The position numbers were made by a program, and so were the translations under genes. The notes beneath the pieces were generated by a model that saw only the letters and a list, made by a program, of their open reading frames with translations, made no database searches and was not told where the DNA came from. Shown piece after piece: positions 45,149 to 54,539 of a stretch of DNA of 64,000 nt. Position 1 is the first letter of the stretch, and every line of letters starts with the position of its first letter. The stretch covers positions 89,124 through 153,123 of the forward strand of contig NZ_JAPRAQ010000020.1 in NCBI RefSeq assembly GCF_029989365.1, written 5' to 3'. The DNA comes from Bradyrhizobium sp. Arg816 (GTDB lineage: Bacteria > Pseudomonadota > Alphaproteobacteria > Rhizobiales > Xanthobacteraceae).

Positions 45149-46192
45149 CTACGGGATCAGGACCGCACGGCCATGAATGCGTCCATGATGCAGATCATGA
45201 AGCGCGTCATTGGCCTGGCTCAGCCTGTATTCCTTGGTGTGGAGTTCGACGAGGCCGCGATCCGCGAGCGCCATCAGCTCGACCAGCTCGGCGTATGTGC
45301 CGACCAGGTTGCCGACGATGGTCTTTTCCGATGTGATCATGTCGATGGTCGGGATATCGATCTTCCCACCATACCCGACGATGTAGTAGTAGCCGGCGTT
45401 CGCCGTCATCGACAGGCCCTTGGCGATAGCGTCACCCTCGCCAACAAAATCGATCACGGCCTCCGCGCCGCGCCCGTCGGTCAGCGCCAGCACGGCCTCG
45501 ACTTCGTTGCCGTCTGCCTTCACGACATGATGCGCACCGCACTTCTTGGCGAGTTCGAGAGACTGTTCGGCGCGATCGACGACGATGATTTCTGCCGCGC
45601 AGAGCGCCGCGAGAACCTGTATGCCGATATGGCCCAGCCCACCGGCGCCGATCACCGCGACATATTCGCCGGGCAACAGATGACGGGATGCCTTCTTCGC
45701 GGCGCGATAAGCCGTCAGCCCGGCATCGGTGTAGGGAGCAACATCCTTCGGTGCGAGCGACTTCGGCAGCTTGATCAGGGAGCGCTGTCCCGTCAGCAGA
45801 TACTGCGCATAGCCGCCATTGGCATTGATGCCAGGAAACGAGCTGTCCAGCGCATGCATGTCGTCGCCGCGCCGGCACGCGAGACAATGCCCGCTGGTCA
45901 CCAGCGGATGGCAAATTACGCTGTCGCCAACCTTGACCCCTTCGACACCCGGGCCGATCGCTTCGACCCAGCCGGCGTTCTCGTGGCCCATGATGTATGG
46001 AAGCTTGACGTCGACCTTGCTGCGCCAGATGCCCTCAACGATGTGCAGATCGGTGCGACAGACGCCGGCACCACCGATGCGCACGATCACGTCCATCGGG
46101 CGCGAGATCTTCGGGTCAGTTACGTCATCGAACTTGACGAACTCCTTCGCCGTCAGCTTCTCGTCGAACTCATGAAGCACCGCCGCTTTCAT
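45149..46192 (-). CDS. zinc-type alcohol dehydrogenase, first gene of the monooxygenase operon
   Basis: 347 residues from ATG 46192 (GGGGAGG upstream). It is a medium-chain NAD-dependent dehydrogenase. VCRTDLHIVEG and GHENAGWVEAIG hold the catalytic zinc ligands, and GAGGLGHIGIQ is the NAD-binding glycine motif. It should oxidise the secondary alcohol made by the monooxygenase, for example 2-propanol to acetone. In the structural-zinc loop SGHCLACRRGDDMHA the first and fourth expected cysteines are Ser and Ala, so that site is probably lost. It lies just after the sigma-54 promoter. Confidence 0.92.
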   Translation of the reverse strand: MKAAVLHEFDEKLTAKEFVKFDDVTDPKISRPMDVIVRIGGAGVCRTDLHIVEGIWRSKVDVKLPYIMGHENAGWVEAIGPGVEGVKVGDSVICHPLVTSGHCLACRRGDDMHALDSSFPGINANGGYAQYLLTGQRSLIKLPKSLAPKDVAPYTDAGLTAYRAAKKASRHLLPGEYVAVIGAGGLGHIGIQVLAALCAAEIIVVDRAEQSLELAKKCGAHHVVKADGNEVEAVLALTDGRGAEAVIDFVGEGDAIAKGLSMTANAGYYYIVGYGGKIDIPTIDMITSEKTIVGNLVGTYAELVELMALADRGLVELHTKEYRLSQANDALHDLHHGRIHGRAVLIP

Positions 46193-46259
46193 CAAACGCC
46201 TCCCCGGCAAAATTTTTATTCTGTCGATCTGACGCGATCGCCGTCCCGCTGAACAGTTG

Positions 46260-46275
46260 AGCAAGGGCTGTGCCA
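46260..46275 (-). promoter_or_regulatory. sigma-54 (-24/-12) promoter of the monooxygenase operon
   Basis: The minus strand reads TGGCAC-AGCCC-TTGCT, a near-perfect match to the sigma-54 consensus, about 68 bases before the dehydrogenase ATG. Both flanking activators are of the sigma-54 type. Confidence 0.88.
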
Positions 46276-46360
46276 AGCGCACAACGGTCTGATCTTTCTA
46301 GTGTTATTGCGATCTCGGGAGTGCTCGCGCCGATCCGCCTCGGAGCAGACTTTGCGCGCG

Positions 46361-46381
46361 ACTGTTCCGAGACGGAACAGT
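46361..46381. promoter_or_regulatory. palindromic upstream activator site
   Basis: ACTGTTCC-GAGAC-GGAACAGT is a perfect 8-bp-arm inverted repeat about 90-120 bases upstream of the sigma-54 promoter. That is a usual distance for an enhancer bound by an AcoR-type activator. The divergent activator gene starts at 46529. Confidence 0.75.
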
Positions 46382-46528
46382 TCGACGGCTACAAGAGCGG
46401 TTGAGCAGAAATTTGGATTCTTGATTGTTTGATCTATGATCGTGAGAACCGCGCCACGCGCGAGAACGACCCGAACCGGGCTACGACCAAGAGGAAATCG
46501 CCAAGCCGCGACTCCAGGAGGAGCTACG

Positions 46529-48406
46529 ATGCTGACCGCCAGCCGACGCATGGACAATGCTTGGATGACGCTCGATCAGCGCGGCTCGCCGCCGGCAGAG
46601 CTTCTATCGGCCGATATCTACGACAGCTGGATGCGCTGCATTTCGCTTGGTCTCGATACATTGCGCCCTCCTTCGCCCGAGTTAGTGAGCTCCGCTGTTT
46701 TGCGCCAGGAGCAGCAGCGCTGTTCACTGATTCGCGGCCTGGCGCTCGCGGAGATGCACACGCTGCATCAGCAGATTGCCGGCTCCAATTTCATGATCGC
46801 CTTTGCAAATGCCGACGGCCTGCTGCTCGACATCATCTCGGACTCGAGCTTCAGCGATGCCTCGAACGCAGCGAGCATTCGGCCCGGCACTATCTGGACT
46901 GAAGCCATTTGCGGCACCAATGGCCTCGGCACCGCCGCATATCTCAAGCGGGCCATCGTCGTTCACGGGGGCGAGCACTTTTTCTCGCGCTACAACAATC
47001 TTACTTGCATCGCGGCGCCAATCTTCGCGCCCGATGGCGAACTGGCCGGAATACTGGACGCGTCATCGGATTGCATGTCGAGGCAGGCGCATACCCAGGC
47101 GCTCGTCGCGATGGCGGCAACCCAGATCGAGAATGGTCTGTTCCGCGAACATCACCGCGGAAACATCCTGATCGCTTTCCATAACCGCGGCGAGTATCTG
47201 CATACGTTGAGCGCGGGCCTGCTGGCCGTCGACAACGAGGGCAGGATCCTTGCAGCCAACAGGGCCGCAAGCGTCCTGCTGCATGGCCTGCCAGCCTCGC
47301 CGGGTCGTCGCTTCGCCGACGTCTTTCGTACGAAATTCAACGCCTTTGTCGATGAAGGCCGGCGCAAGGAACGCCAGCGCCTCGAGGACGAGGTCGGTAG
47401 CCAATTCGTCGCAACAATCGAGAACGCGCGCCAGTTCTCGATGATGCAAGCCATCTCGCGGCCTCGGCCGTCGACGCCCAAGGACGTCCCCACCCAGTTC
47501 GTCTCCGCCGATCCGGCGATCGCTTCCGTTGTCCAACGGGTGGGAGTCGCGGCGATCCGCAGGATGCCGATCCTGATCCGTGGCGAAACCGGCACCGGCA
47601 AGGAGCAACTCGCCCGCCATGCTCATACCGCCAGTGGACGGGCCGGCGCTTTCGTCCCGGTGAATTGCGCAGCGCTCCCTGACAGCCTGATCGAGGCAGA
47701 GCTGTTCGGCTATGCCGACGGCGCTTTCACGGGAGCAAAAAAGGGTGGGGCTGCGGGACTGTTCAAGGAAGCGGACGGCGGAACGCTCTTCCTCGACGAG
47801 ATCGGCGACATGCCGGTGACGTTGCAGGCCGTGCTGCTGCGCTTTCTGGACGATTGGACTGTCCGGCCCGTCGGTGGCACCAAACGTCAGGTCGACGTTC
47901 TCCTGGTGTCTGCCACCAATGCCAATCTCGACGACTCGATTGCGAAGGGCCGATTCCGATCTGATTTGCTGTTTCGCCTCAACACGCTGGAGGTGACGTT
48001 GCCGCCTTTGCGCGAGCGTTCCGATTTCGCCGAGATCGCGCGCCATTTGATCCACAAGATCGATCCCTTGATGGATTTGACCGAAGGGGCGATCGATCGT
48101 TTGGCCGAAGTCGATTGGGATGGAAACATCCGCGAACTGCGCAACGTGCTTTCCCGATTGTCGCTGGCCGAGCCGGGAGATCTGATCGACGAGACATCGG
48201 TCGAGTCCGTACTTGCACATTCAGGCAGCGTGCGCTTGACCGGCAAGGCGGTGGGTGGTGGGCTCAAGGCCAATCTGCATGAGATTCAGCGCTCGCATGT
48301 CCTTACCGCGTATGCGGAAACGGGCAACAATATCAGCAAGACCGCGCGCCGCCTGGGCGTGTCGCGCAATACGATCTATCGTGCCCTGCGCGGCAACAAG
48401 GATTAG
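46529..48406 (+). CDS. sigma-54-dependent activator, AcoR/MimR-like (second copy)
   Basis: 625 residues from ATG 46529 (CAGGAGGAG upstream). Same plan as the 34257 gene: a GAF-like sensor (about residues 60-200), an AAA+ domain with GETGTGKE (about residue 351) and GAFTGA (about 398), and a C-terminal Fis-type helix-turn-helix. The AAA+ domains of the two are nearly the same in places while the sensors differ. It is divergent from the operon and the likely direct activator at the palindrome 46361-46381. Confidence 0.93.
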   Translation: MLTASRRMDNAWMTLDQRGSPPAELLSADIYDSWMRCISLGLDTLRPPSPELVSSAVLRQEQQRCSLIRGLALAEMHTLHQQIAGSNFMIAFANADGLLLDIISDSSFSDASNAASIRPGTIWTEAICGTNGLGTAAYLKRAIVVHGGEHFFSRYNNLTCIAAPIFAPDGELAGILDASSDCMSRQAHTQALVAMAATQIENGLFREHHRGNILIAFHNRGEYLHTLSAGLLAVDNEGRILAANRAASVLLHGLPASPGRRFADVFRTKFNAFVDEGRRKERQRLEDEVGSQFVATIENARQFSMMQAISRPRPSTPKDVPTQFVSADPAIASVVQRVGVAAIRRMPILIRGETGTGKEQLARHAHTASGRAGAFVPVNCAALPDSLIEAELFGYADGAFTGAKKGGAAGLFKEADGGTLFLDEIGDMPVTLQAVLLRFLDDWTVRPVGGTKRQVDVLLVSATNANLDDSIAKGRFRSDLLFRLNTLEVTLPPLRERSDFAEIARHLIHKIDPLMDLTEGAIDRLAEVDWDGNIRELRNVLSRLSLAEPGDLIDETSVESVLAHSGSVRLTGKAVGGGLKANLHEIQRSHVLTAYAETGNNISKTARRLGVSRNTIYRALRGNKD

Positions 48407-48504
48407 CACAATCGTGGCGAAGGCTCTGCGGCGACAGCGCGATCCGGCTGTAACTGGAGGCGTTGAAGTCCAGCCCCTCGCCGGGTTCAATTGGGAGTGT
48501 CGCC

Positions 48505-48927
48505 ATGTTTGAACCGGAAAACAGTCTCGAAGCCCTGATGCAGGCTGCCGCAAGGGACGCCAGCATCGTTCCCGCATTCTATCGCGCGTTGCTCGAGACG
48601 GAGATCTACATTCTGACGCCGGAAGCGCCGATGAAACCTGGACGCCGTCGCTCGCTCAAATTTCAGGAGGAGATCAACGTTGCAACGGTCGATTTCAAGA
48701 ACATGAGATGGCACCCCACCTTCACCTCAAAGAAACGCATCCACGACTATATAAAACAGCCTGAAGTGTGCCTTGGCGCCGCTGCGCGCAATCTGTTCGA
48801 AATGTTGCCTGACTCTAATTTCTGGCTCAATCCGTTGTCCGAATGTCAGAAGCCACTGCCCGCCGCCGAGATCGCTCTCCTCATGAGTGGCGAGATCTTT
48901 GACATGCCGATCAAGTCCGCGCGATAG
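48505..48927 (+). CDS. sseB: SseB family protein
   Basis: 140 residues from ATG 48505 (GGGAG upstream). The N-terminal pattern ENSLEALMQAAARDASIVPAFYRALLETEIYIL matches the SseB domain, first known from serine-sensitivity in E. coli. Function is not well defined. The second SseB domain of longer homologues is absent. Confidence 0.8.
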   Translation: MFEPENSLEALMQAAARDASIVPAFYRALLETEIYILTPEAPMKPGRRRSLKFQEEINVATVDFKNMRWHPTFTSKKRIHDYIKQPEVCLGAAARNLFEMLPDSNFWLNPLSECQKPLPAAEIALLMSGEIFDMPIKSAR

Positions 48928-49777
48928 GCGCGGTGCTTGCGCAACAATGTATCGGCACGACCAGCCCGCACTGCAGGCCGGGTCGAATTCGTCGCTCTCG
49001 CACTCAGCCGGACGCAGAATTCGTAGCGGGAGAGCGCTACAGCCTTTCGCCACACCCGTCCGGACTTCGATATCTGCTTCAATCATCCGCTTAAGACCGC
49101 TCGTCAGAGAACGGCGAGCCAGACTGGAATGAAGGATTACTGGAGAGCTGGGGTCCTCGGCTCTATAGCCGGTGCACAACGCGAAATCCGACAACACCGC
49201 TGATTAAGAGGCGTATGATTTGCGAGGAAACTCAACGCCTATTCCAACAATTGAACCGCCAGACCTGCATTGAACCTTCTATTGATTTTGTCTCTGTCGG
49301 AATGACAGGTCTCGGTCGACCAGAGCGCGGGGGAAAGCGGATCATGATTCACCGCCTTTCCCCACACCAACCAAACCTACGATACCTTATCAAATCCTGC
49401 GCCTGAGACAGAGTTGTTCAAACGACGCCTACCAAAGTCATTGTCGCCCGCGTGGCTTCCGGTGCTTATCGAATGTCCGGAACGGGTCCAATCGCGTCGT
49501 TTTTGCAGTCGGCCAGCTACTTCCGGTCTGCCGTCAACTTCAGACATCGCGCGGCACTACGCCAACCGAAGCGATGGGCCAATACCGGAAGTAACGGACA
49601 CGAAGTTGCGGCGTAGGCAGAGGCAGCGTTCAATCCGACAGACGAGGAATGCGACGTATGGATGCGAGCGCGATGGGATGTGAGGCAAAGGCGTTACAGC
49701 CTTGCTTGCCGAACGGGCGCGATGCCCCATGACTTAAAGCAGCGCCGCCAATGCATTTCTGAGTTACACCGGCCGTT
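48928..49777. other. gene-free stretch carrying one copy of a 93-bp repeat
   Basis: No gene supported on either strand. It contains the first copy of the 93-bp direct repeat. Confidence 0.5.
49489..49581. repeat. 93-bp direct repeat, copy 1
   Basis: Matches 51061-51153 at 89 of 93 positions, in the same orientation. The copy is non-coding. Confidence 0.92.
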
Positions 49778-49951
49778 TTAGCCACCAGACCGTATCAAAT
49801 ACGGATCCAAGGACCCAGCTAATCGGTCCGCCACTTGTATGGCGGCCGGCGCGGACTGCTTTTCGCGATGAAGCGAGCCGACTGAATTCACGACCAGCCC
49901 ACTACAGGCAAGAACAGCTATCGCAATCGCAGCGAGATATTTGGTCCTCAT
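49778..49951 (-). CDS. 57-residue secreted peptide
   Basis: ATG 49951 opens a frame whose first about 22 residues are a signal peptide or helix (MRTKYLAAIAIAVLACSGLV), followed by a short polar tail. A cysteine at residue 16 could allow a lipid anchor, though no classic lipobox follows. Ribosome site weak. Family unknown. Confidence 0.5.
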   Translation of the reverse strand: MRTKYLAAIAIAVLACSGLVVNSVGSLHREKQSAPAAIQVADRLAGSLDPYLIRSGG

Positions 49952-50361
49952 GACGATGGTCCCCTTTATCGCCCCATGAACTAACCCGGCACTCTCAGAA
50001 ATGGTTCCCCGCGCTGGGGCTCGATGTCTTCGGCCGCATCAGGAAGTGCCGCCATGGCGCCCCCTGACTAGCGGCTCGGGTAGATTCCTCCTTCCAAATG
50101 GAACATCGCGTCGCGATCAGACCAGCAAGGAACGAAAGCGCCTGCAAGGCTTTAGAGAACACGAGACCGTCGCTCGCCGGTAGTAACACGGCGCACGTCG
50201 CGGGATAGCCAAAGGTCGCGGTCATCGACCCGCTGTTCTCAGTACAAGCGCTCGCGCAGATAGCCAAATGCGGCGGTCTCCCGTTTTATCCAAAATCGCC
50301 AGCAGTGCCCTGATCGGTTGCGGGGGAGCGCACGGCGTGCTGAGGAACCAGGGGCTCCATC
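49952..50361. other. gene-free stretch
   Basis: A 90-codon minus-strand frame (49995-50267) is open but shows no family pattern. It may be a decayed gene. Confidence 0.35.
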
Positions 50362-50538
50362 ATGCGCAACCGGATTGACATTGACCACATACACAGTTGG
50401 GCCATCGTTCGAGAGATCGGCGAGAGATTACGCGCGTCGCTGAAACCAGAGCCGGAACTACCGGCGAGCCTTAGAGCGCAAATCGATCGGCTCCGCGAAT
50501 TGGAAGCGGCCGAGCACTGGAACAAGCCGCGCGGTTGA
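50362..50538 (+). CDS. 58-residue conserved-type small protein
   Basis: The frame from ATG 50362 ends at 50538. The pattern IGERLRASLKPEPELPASLRAQIDRLRELE is a helical motif seen in short rhizobial proteins of unknown role. It lies just upstream of the next small gene on the same strand. Confidence 0.6.
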   Translation: MRNRIDIDHIHSWAIVREIGERLRASLKPEPELPASLRAQIDRLRELEAAEHWNKPRG

Positions 50539-50571
50539 GCCGCAGTCGGCTCGGCCGAATATGGATGAACG

Positions 50572-50781
50572 ATGCCGCCGGTGAAGCTTCATGCATCGAC
50601 GATTTTGAATGAGTACGGTAAGGCGCAATCCGAATTGATTGGCAAAACCGTCGTCCTTACCGACGGAAAGGCAGGCACGGTCGAGAACGTTTGGCTGGAT
50701 GAATTGCACGGGCTTCGGATTTCAATCAAAGGTCATGACGGAAGATGGCCGGTCTCAACCATCAAATTCGAGGAGAACTAG
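50572..50781 (+). CDS. 69-residue PRC-barrel-like small protein
   Basis: The product reads as a small beta-rich protein: IGKTVVLTDGKAGTVENVWLDELHGLRISIKGHDG, with WPVSTIKF near the end. This fits a PRC-barrel or similar fold. The start at 50572 has no clear ribosome site. It follows the 58-residue ORF by 33 bases and may be co-transcribed with it. Confidence 0.65.
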   Translation: MPPVKLHASTILNEYGKAQSELIGKTVVLTDGKAGTVENVWLDELHGLRISIKGHDGRWPVSTIKFEEN

Positions 50782-51475
50782 CCTTCGCACCCTGCTGCGC
50801 ACCACCCCCAATAGCGCGCTATTTCAGAACGTTCCGATCAGGATGAAAAACCCGATCTCAAATCAGGAACGTCGTGCTCATAACCGCGACCGTAAGAAAC
50901 ACGTCGCTCGCCGAAAGAGGGTTCATGAATGCCTCGCATCTTGCGAAGCCCCGGGAGTAAATCATTCAGGCTAGAAAATGTTTCAGCTCCAAACGCAGAC
51001 GGCGCGAGATGCGAGCGGCGCGGATATCCGAGGCGGCCTAAAGCAAGGCCCGCTTCGGGTCAATCGCGTCGTTTTTGCAGTCGGCCAGCTACTTCCGGTT
51101 TGCCATCAACTTCAGACATCGCGTGGCACTACGCCAACTGAAGCGATGGGCCATCTTCGGACTCGTGCACCGCAGCAAACATCTAAAGTCATTCGATTAC
51201 TTCGTACGGCTTTGATTTCCGCTTCAGCAAGGTCAACGTCCTGACAGGCAACTCGTCCTGCTGAGGCTGGCCACGGATGGGGAACGCATCCAGAGGACCG
51301 GCACCTGCCCCACCGGCTAAGTCGAGCTACGTCGGCAAGGGTGGCTTCTGCGAGGAGCTCCACAACGACACGCCGCGGGCCATGCCAAATCAAGGGAGCC
51401 GCCGGCCAGTCTCGGGCAACCAAACAGACATTGTGGCGTTTAGCTTTGACATGCTCCTGAACCAGGGAGGTTTTC
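50782..51475. other. gene-poor stretch with the second 93-bp repeat
   Basis: A 42-codon basic ORF (50843-50971) is possible but weak. The rest looks non-coding. Confidence 0.4.
51061..51153. repeat. 93-bp direct repeat, copy 2
   Basis: Same orientation as 49489-49581, with four substitutions and no gap, about 1570 bases away. Confidence 0.92.
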
Positions 51476-51921
51476 ATGCTCAGAAAAGCTCTTATCGCGT
51501 TCGTTGCTGTAGCCGTTGCGCTCGCGCCGACGAGCGCTTCCGCGCGGGGTGGGTTCGGCGGTGGTGGCTTTCATGGGGGCGGGTTTCATGGTGGGTTTGC
51601 AGGAGGTGGTTGGCGCGGCGGATTTGGTCCCGCTCTCGCTGGCGGATTGATCGCGGGAGCCGTGATCGGAGGTGCATATGCCTGGGGGCCGGGCTATGGC
51701 TACTACGGTGGGTATGCACCTGGGTATTATCCAGGGCCAGGCGACAGATACACAGATACTATGGGTATCGAGGCTGCCCTGAACCCGGGTACGGGGAATA
51801 CTACAACTGCGGCGCCTATGCTGTGCCCGGTTACGGCGGGTATGCACCTGCATATGACGCTTATGGGCCCGGTCCTTGGTGTAATTGCGAACTAACGTTC
51901 AGGCGGTTGACCCGGAGATAA
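51476..51921 (+). pseudogene. glycine/tyrosine-rich secreted protein with a frameshift
   Basis: Begins with a clear signal peptide (about residues 1-23, ending ASA) and a GGGFHGGG-rich region, then GPGYGYYGGYAPGYY. Near base 51755-51770 the reading frame loses its character. The Gly/Tyr-rich pattern goes on in another frame (YYGYRG ... GYGEYYNCGAYAVPGYGGYAP ... ) to the stop at 51921. In the original frame it ends at 51895 with unrelated sequence. Either a true frameshift or a sequence error. Confidence 0.7.
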
Positions 51922-52657
51922 TCTCGCGGGCGCATTCCGAGCGGGGCGCAGCCGGCGCGGCGACTCTTCCTAGTAGCGCGAAGCGCGTGCTACCCGGCGA
52001 AGCGCTTAGGCTCGAAATACCCCGCCAGGATGATCGCAAGCGCCGACGAGAGATCGCTCGTTGCCCGCCGCGGCGGACATGCTGCGAGGCCCATTTGTTG
52101 CGCGACGGCGTCCTTCGGCTCAGGGCGAAACAACCATCGCCGTCGGAGCAACAAGGAGCGCGAGAGACCGTGTCGCCGCGCCGTAGCGGTCATCTGCCGA
52201 GGTGCTTGTGAGCTCTCTAGGACTACCTTGAACTCTCGTCCTCGGACTAGCGGCACCGCCGACCCGTATCCACCACTTCAAGCAGTTCGACTTGGGCACT
52301 GAGCCTATCTGTCCATAAGGACAGTTCTCAATACCGCGCCTCATTCGGCAAGGCGGCCCCGCCGGATGTGTCCTAACAGAGTGGCCCGACGTCGTGTTTT
52401 CTAGGACGTTCCAAGACTTGTCAGCCTTGCACTCCCCAAAGGCCTTGTCCAAGGCAGCTAACGGAAATTTGGGTCCAGATGCTGGACATAATCGATGTGG
52501 ATCAAATATCAGCCACCATTGCGCGCGATTGTTTCAAGCTCTGAGGGCTTGGCGGCCGGGCCCGGTCGGCTGAGACAAAAACTGACACACCCCCGAGCCG
52601 TGCCCACTTTCGCTTGGTTGCCCTGAGTTAGTGCGTCGCTACCAGCAAGGTTGCGCT
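51922..52657. other. mostly non-coding stretch with a transposase remnant
   Basis: Apart from the IS66-like fragment at 51990-52256, nothing is seen. It ends at the start of the epimerase-like gene. Confidence 0.4.
51990..52256 (-). pseudogene. possible IS66-type transposase accessory (TnpA) fragment
   Basis: The minus-strand frame has TATARRHGLSRSLLLRRRWLFR, close to the helix-turn-helix of IS66 OrfA/TnpA. The rest is unlike a full protein and no terminal repeats are seen. Confidence 0.45.
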
Positions 52658-53935
52658 ATGCTGAAACACTTGCTCATTGAAGCCATTGGTCACGTTTCCG
52701 GTCTCAGCGACGCGCAGCTTGAACAAATTGAGCGGTCATTGCCAGCGACCAAGGCGCTGATCGATCTTCTCAGTAAGGCACATCCGATCATCGAACAGGC
52801 GGAAACGCTCTATAATGAGGCGCAGCCGCTGATCGATCAAGCTAGGAAAGAGTGGCAAACGGTCGGCCCTGCAGCGCAAATTTTGATTGATGTGATCTCG
52901 CATCATCTCAACAAAGGCAGCTCGCCGGCGGAGGCCGCTGAGGTAGTGCGCGCGGCGCTCGGCGGGTCAATACAGAACTTTGCGCAGGATCGTGGGATGG
53001 ACCGGGGAATGAACCGCGTGACCGTGTTTGGGGGGACCGGCTTCGTTGGTCGTCGCGTTGTGCGCCATTTGAGCGTCTCCACCGTCACGGTGCGCATAGC
53101 CTCACGGCATCCTGCGCGGGCCGAGGGCGACAACGCGGAACAGGTCATCGCTGATGCACATGACGAGCGCTCTGTAGAGGCCGCCGTTATGGGTGCCGAC
53201 GGCGTCGTCAACGCGATCAGCCTTTACACCGAGCATGGAGGCGACACATTTCATTCGGTGCACGTCGAAGCGGCCGCCAGGATCGCCGGAGTGGCACGGC
53301 GGGCCGGGATCAAACGGTTTGTGCACCTATCAGGAATAGGCGCTGACCCCACATCGCCTTCGCCCTATATTCGCAATCGCGGCGAGGGCGAGGTGGCTGT
53401 GCAAGCGGCATTCCCTGGCGCAGTCGTTATCCGCCCGGCGGTAATGTTCGCGCCGGACGACGCCTTTCTCACGACAATTCTTGGGCTGCTTCGGACCCTG
53501 CCGGCTTATCCGATATTCGGCGACGGCAGGACGAGGCTTCAGCCGGTGTACGCGGACGACGTCGCCGCGGCGATCGCACAAGTCCTGCGGCAAACACAAA
53601 GACCGTATCCTATCTACGAACTGGCCGGCCCGCGCGTTTACTCATACGGGGAGCTGTTGCGGACCATTGCGCGCACCGCCGGATTGCAGCCAATCCTGGT
53701 GCGAGTGCCCTTTGCTTTCTGGAATGCCGCCGCCGGCCTCGCTGAGATCCTGCCGCACCCGCCACTCACGCGCAATCAGGTTGAGCTTATGCAGATCGAC
53801 ACGATGGTCTCGGGCAGCCGGCCGGGATTCGGTTCACTCGGAATTTCGCCGCGATCGCTCGAAGAAGAACTCAAGGCGATGCTCAAGCATACAAACGAGG
53901 AAGCTCAAAACACAAGTAAGGGTCGGGCCAGGTAG
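52658..53935 (+). CDS. NAD-dependent epimerase/dehydratase-like (NDUFA9-type) protein with N-terminal helical domain
   Basis: 425 residues from ATG 52658 (a GTG at 52631 is possible). Residues about 1-110 are helical, with no match known. Then an extended short-chain dehydrogenase domain opens with VTVFGGTGFVGRRVVRHL and follows the pattern of complex I NDUFA9-like proteins. NDUFA9-type proteins help assemble respiratory complex I or act as quinone- or lipid-related reductases. The fused N-terminal part is unusual. Confidence 0.8.
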   Translation: MLKHLLIEAIGHVSGLSDAQLEQIERSLPATKALIDLLSKAHPIIEQAETLYNEAQPLIDQARKEWQTVGPAAQILIDVISHHLNKGSSPAEAAEVVRAALGGSIQNFAQDRGMDRGMNRVTVFGGTGFVGRRVVRHLSVSTVTVRIASRHPARAEGDNAEQVIADAHDERSVEAAVMGADGVVNAISLYTEHGGDTFHSVHVEAAARIAGVARRAGIKRFVHLSGIGADPTSPSPYIRNRGEGEVAVQAAFPGAVVIRPAVMFAPDDAFLTTILGLLRTLPAYPIFGDGRTRLQPVYADDVAAAIAQVLRQTQRPYPIYELAGPRVYSYGELLRTIARTAGLQPILVRVPFAFWNAAAGLAEILPHPPLTRNQVELMQIDTMVSGSRPGFGSLGISPRSLEEELKAMLKHTNEEAQNTSKGRAR

Positions 53936-54101
53936 GGTTGCGACTTCGTTACCGTGTCACGATGTGACTACTGATGTCGGAAAGGGGCTTGCCTCCGGGG
54001 TCGCGCACTAGGCGCGAAAGATCGACGGTCAGCTCAGGGTCAACAGGCGACATGGCACACCACAGCAAAACAAATCCCGGTACTTGGCCGGGATCAATAC
54101 T

Positions 54102-54371
54102 TCACGCCTTGTTGGTAAACCAAATCGTTGGAGCTCCCGCCACTCCCGCATTCTGCATGGCATTCTTCAATTCAGCACTCTCCGCGAAGGCCTGCGCAGC
54201 TTCAATCGTGGAAAACTCGTGAGTTACTGTGATGTCATTGGGATCTTCGACTGCTCGGTAGACAGCCTCGGCTGTTACGCCCTTCGCCTTCTGAACCGGA
54301 GCAAAATCGTCGTAAGCCCTCCGCCAAGTCTTGTAGTCGGAAACCGTGTGTCTAACAAACATAGTCGTCAT
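54102..54371 (-). CDS. small dimeric alpha/beta-barrel (ABM-like) protein
   Basis: 89 residues from ATG 54371 (AGGGAGGAAC upstream). MFVRHTVSDYKTWRRAYDDF and a later HEFSTIEAAQAFAESAELKNAM fit the ferredoxin-like dimeric alpha/beta barrel family (ABM or DUF1330-like). Such proteins are often monooxygenases or binding proteins for small organics. A longer frame to 54458 has a weak start. Confidence 0.75.
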   Translation of the reverse strand: MTTMFVRHTVSDYKTWRRAYDDFAPVQKAKGVTAEAVYRAVEDPNDITVTHEFSTIEAAQAFAESAELKNAMQNAGVAGAPTIWFTNKA

Positions 54372-54539
54372 CAGATGTTCCTCCCTGACTGGTCGTAACA
54401 ATCTTTTCACGAACGCTTGAAACAGCACGTCCAGTAGCACCAGCATAATACTGGCCATCGCTTGGAGCTATTTCATTTCCGGGTTGCACTGATGCCATCG
54501 GAGGTTTGCCCTTTGTCCGATAGAACGGCCTCATAAGTC

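Noticed and set aside
47063..48220. A minus-strand ORF of 385 codons opposite the second sigma-54 activator
   Set aside because: Antisense shadow of the AAA+ domain coding sequence.
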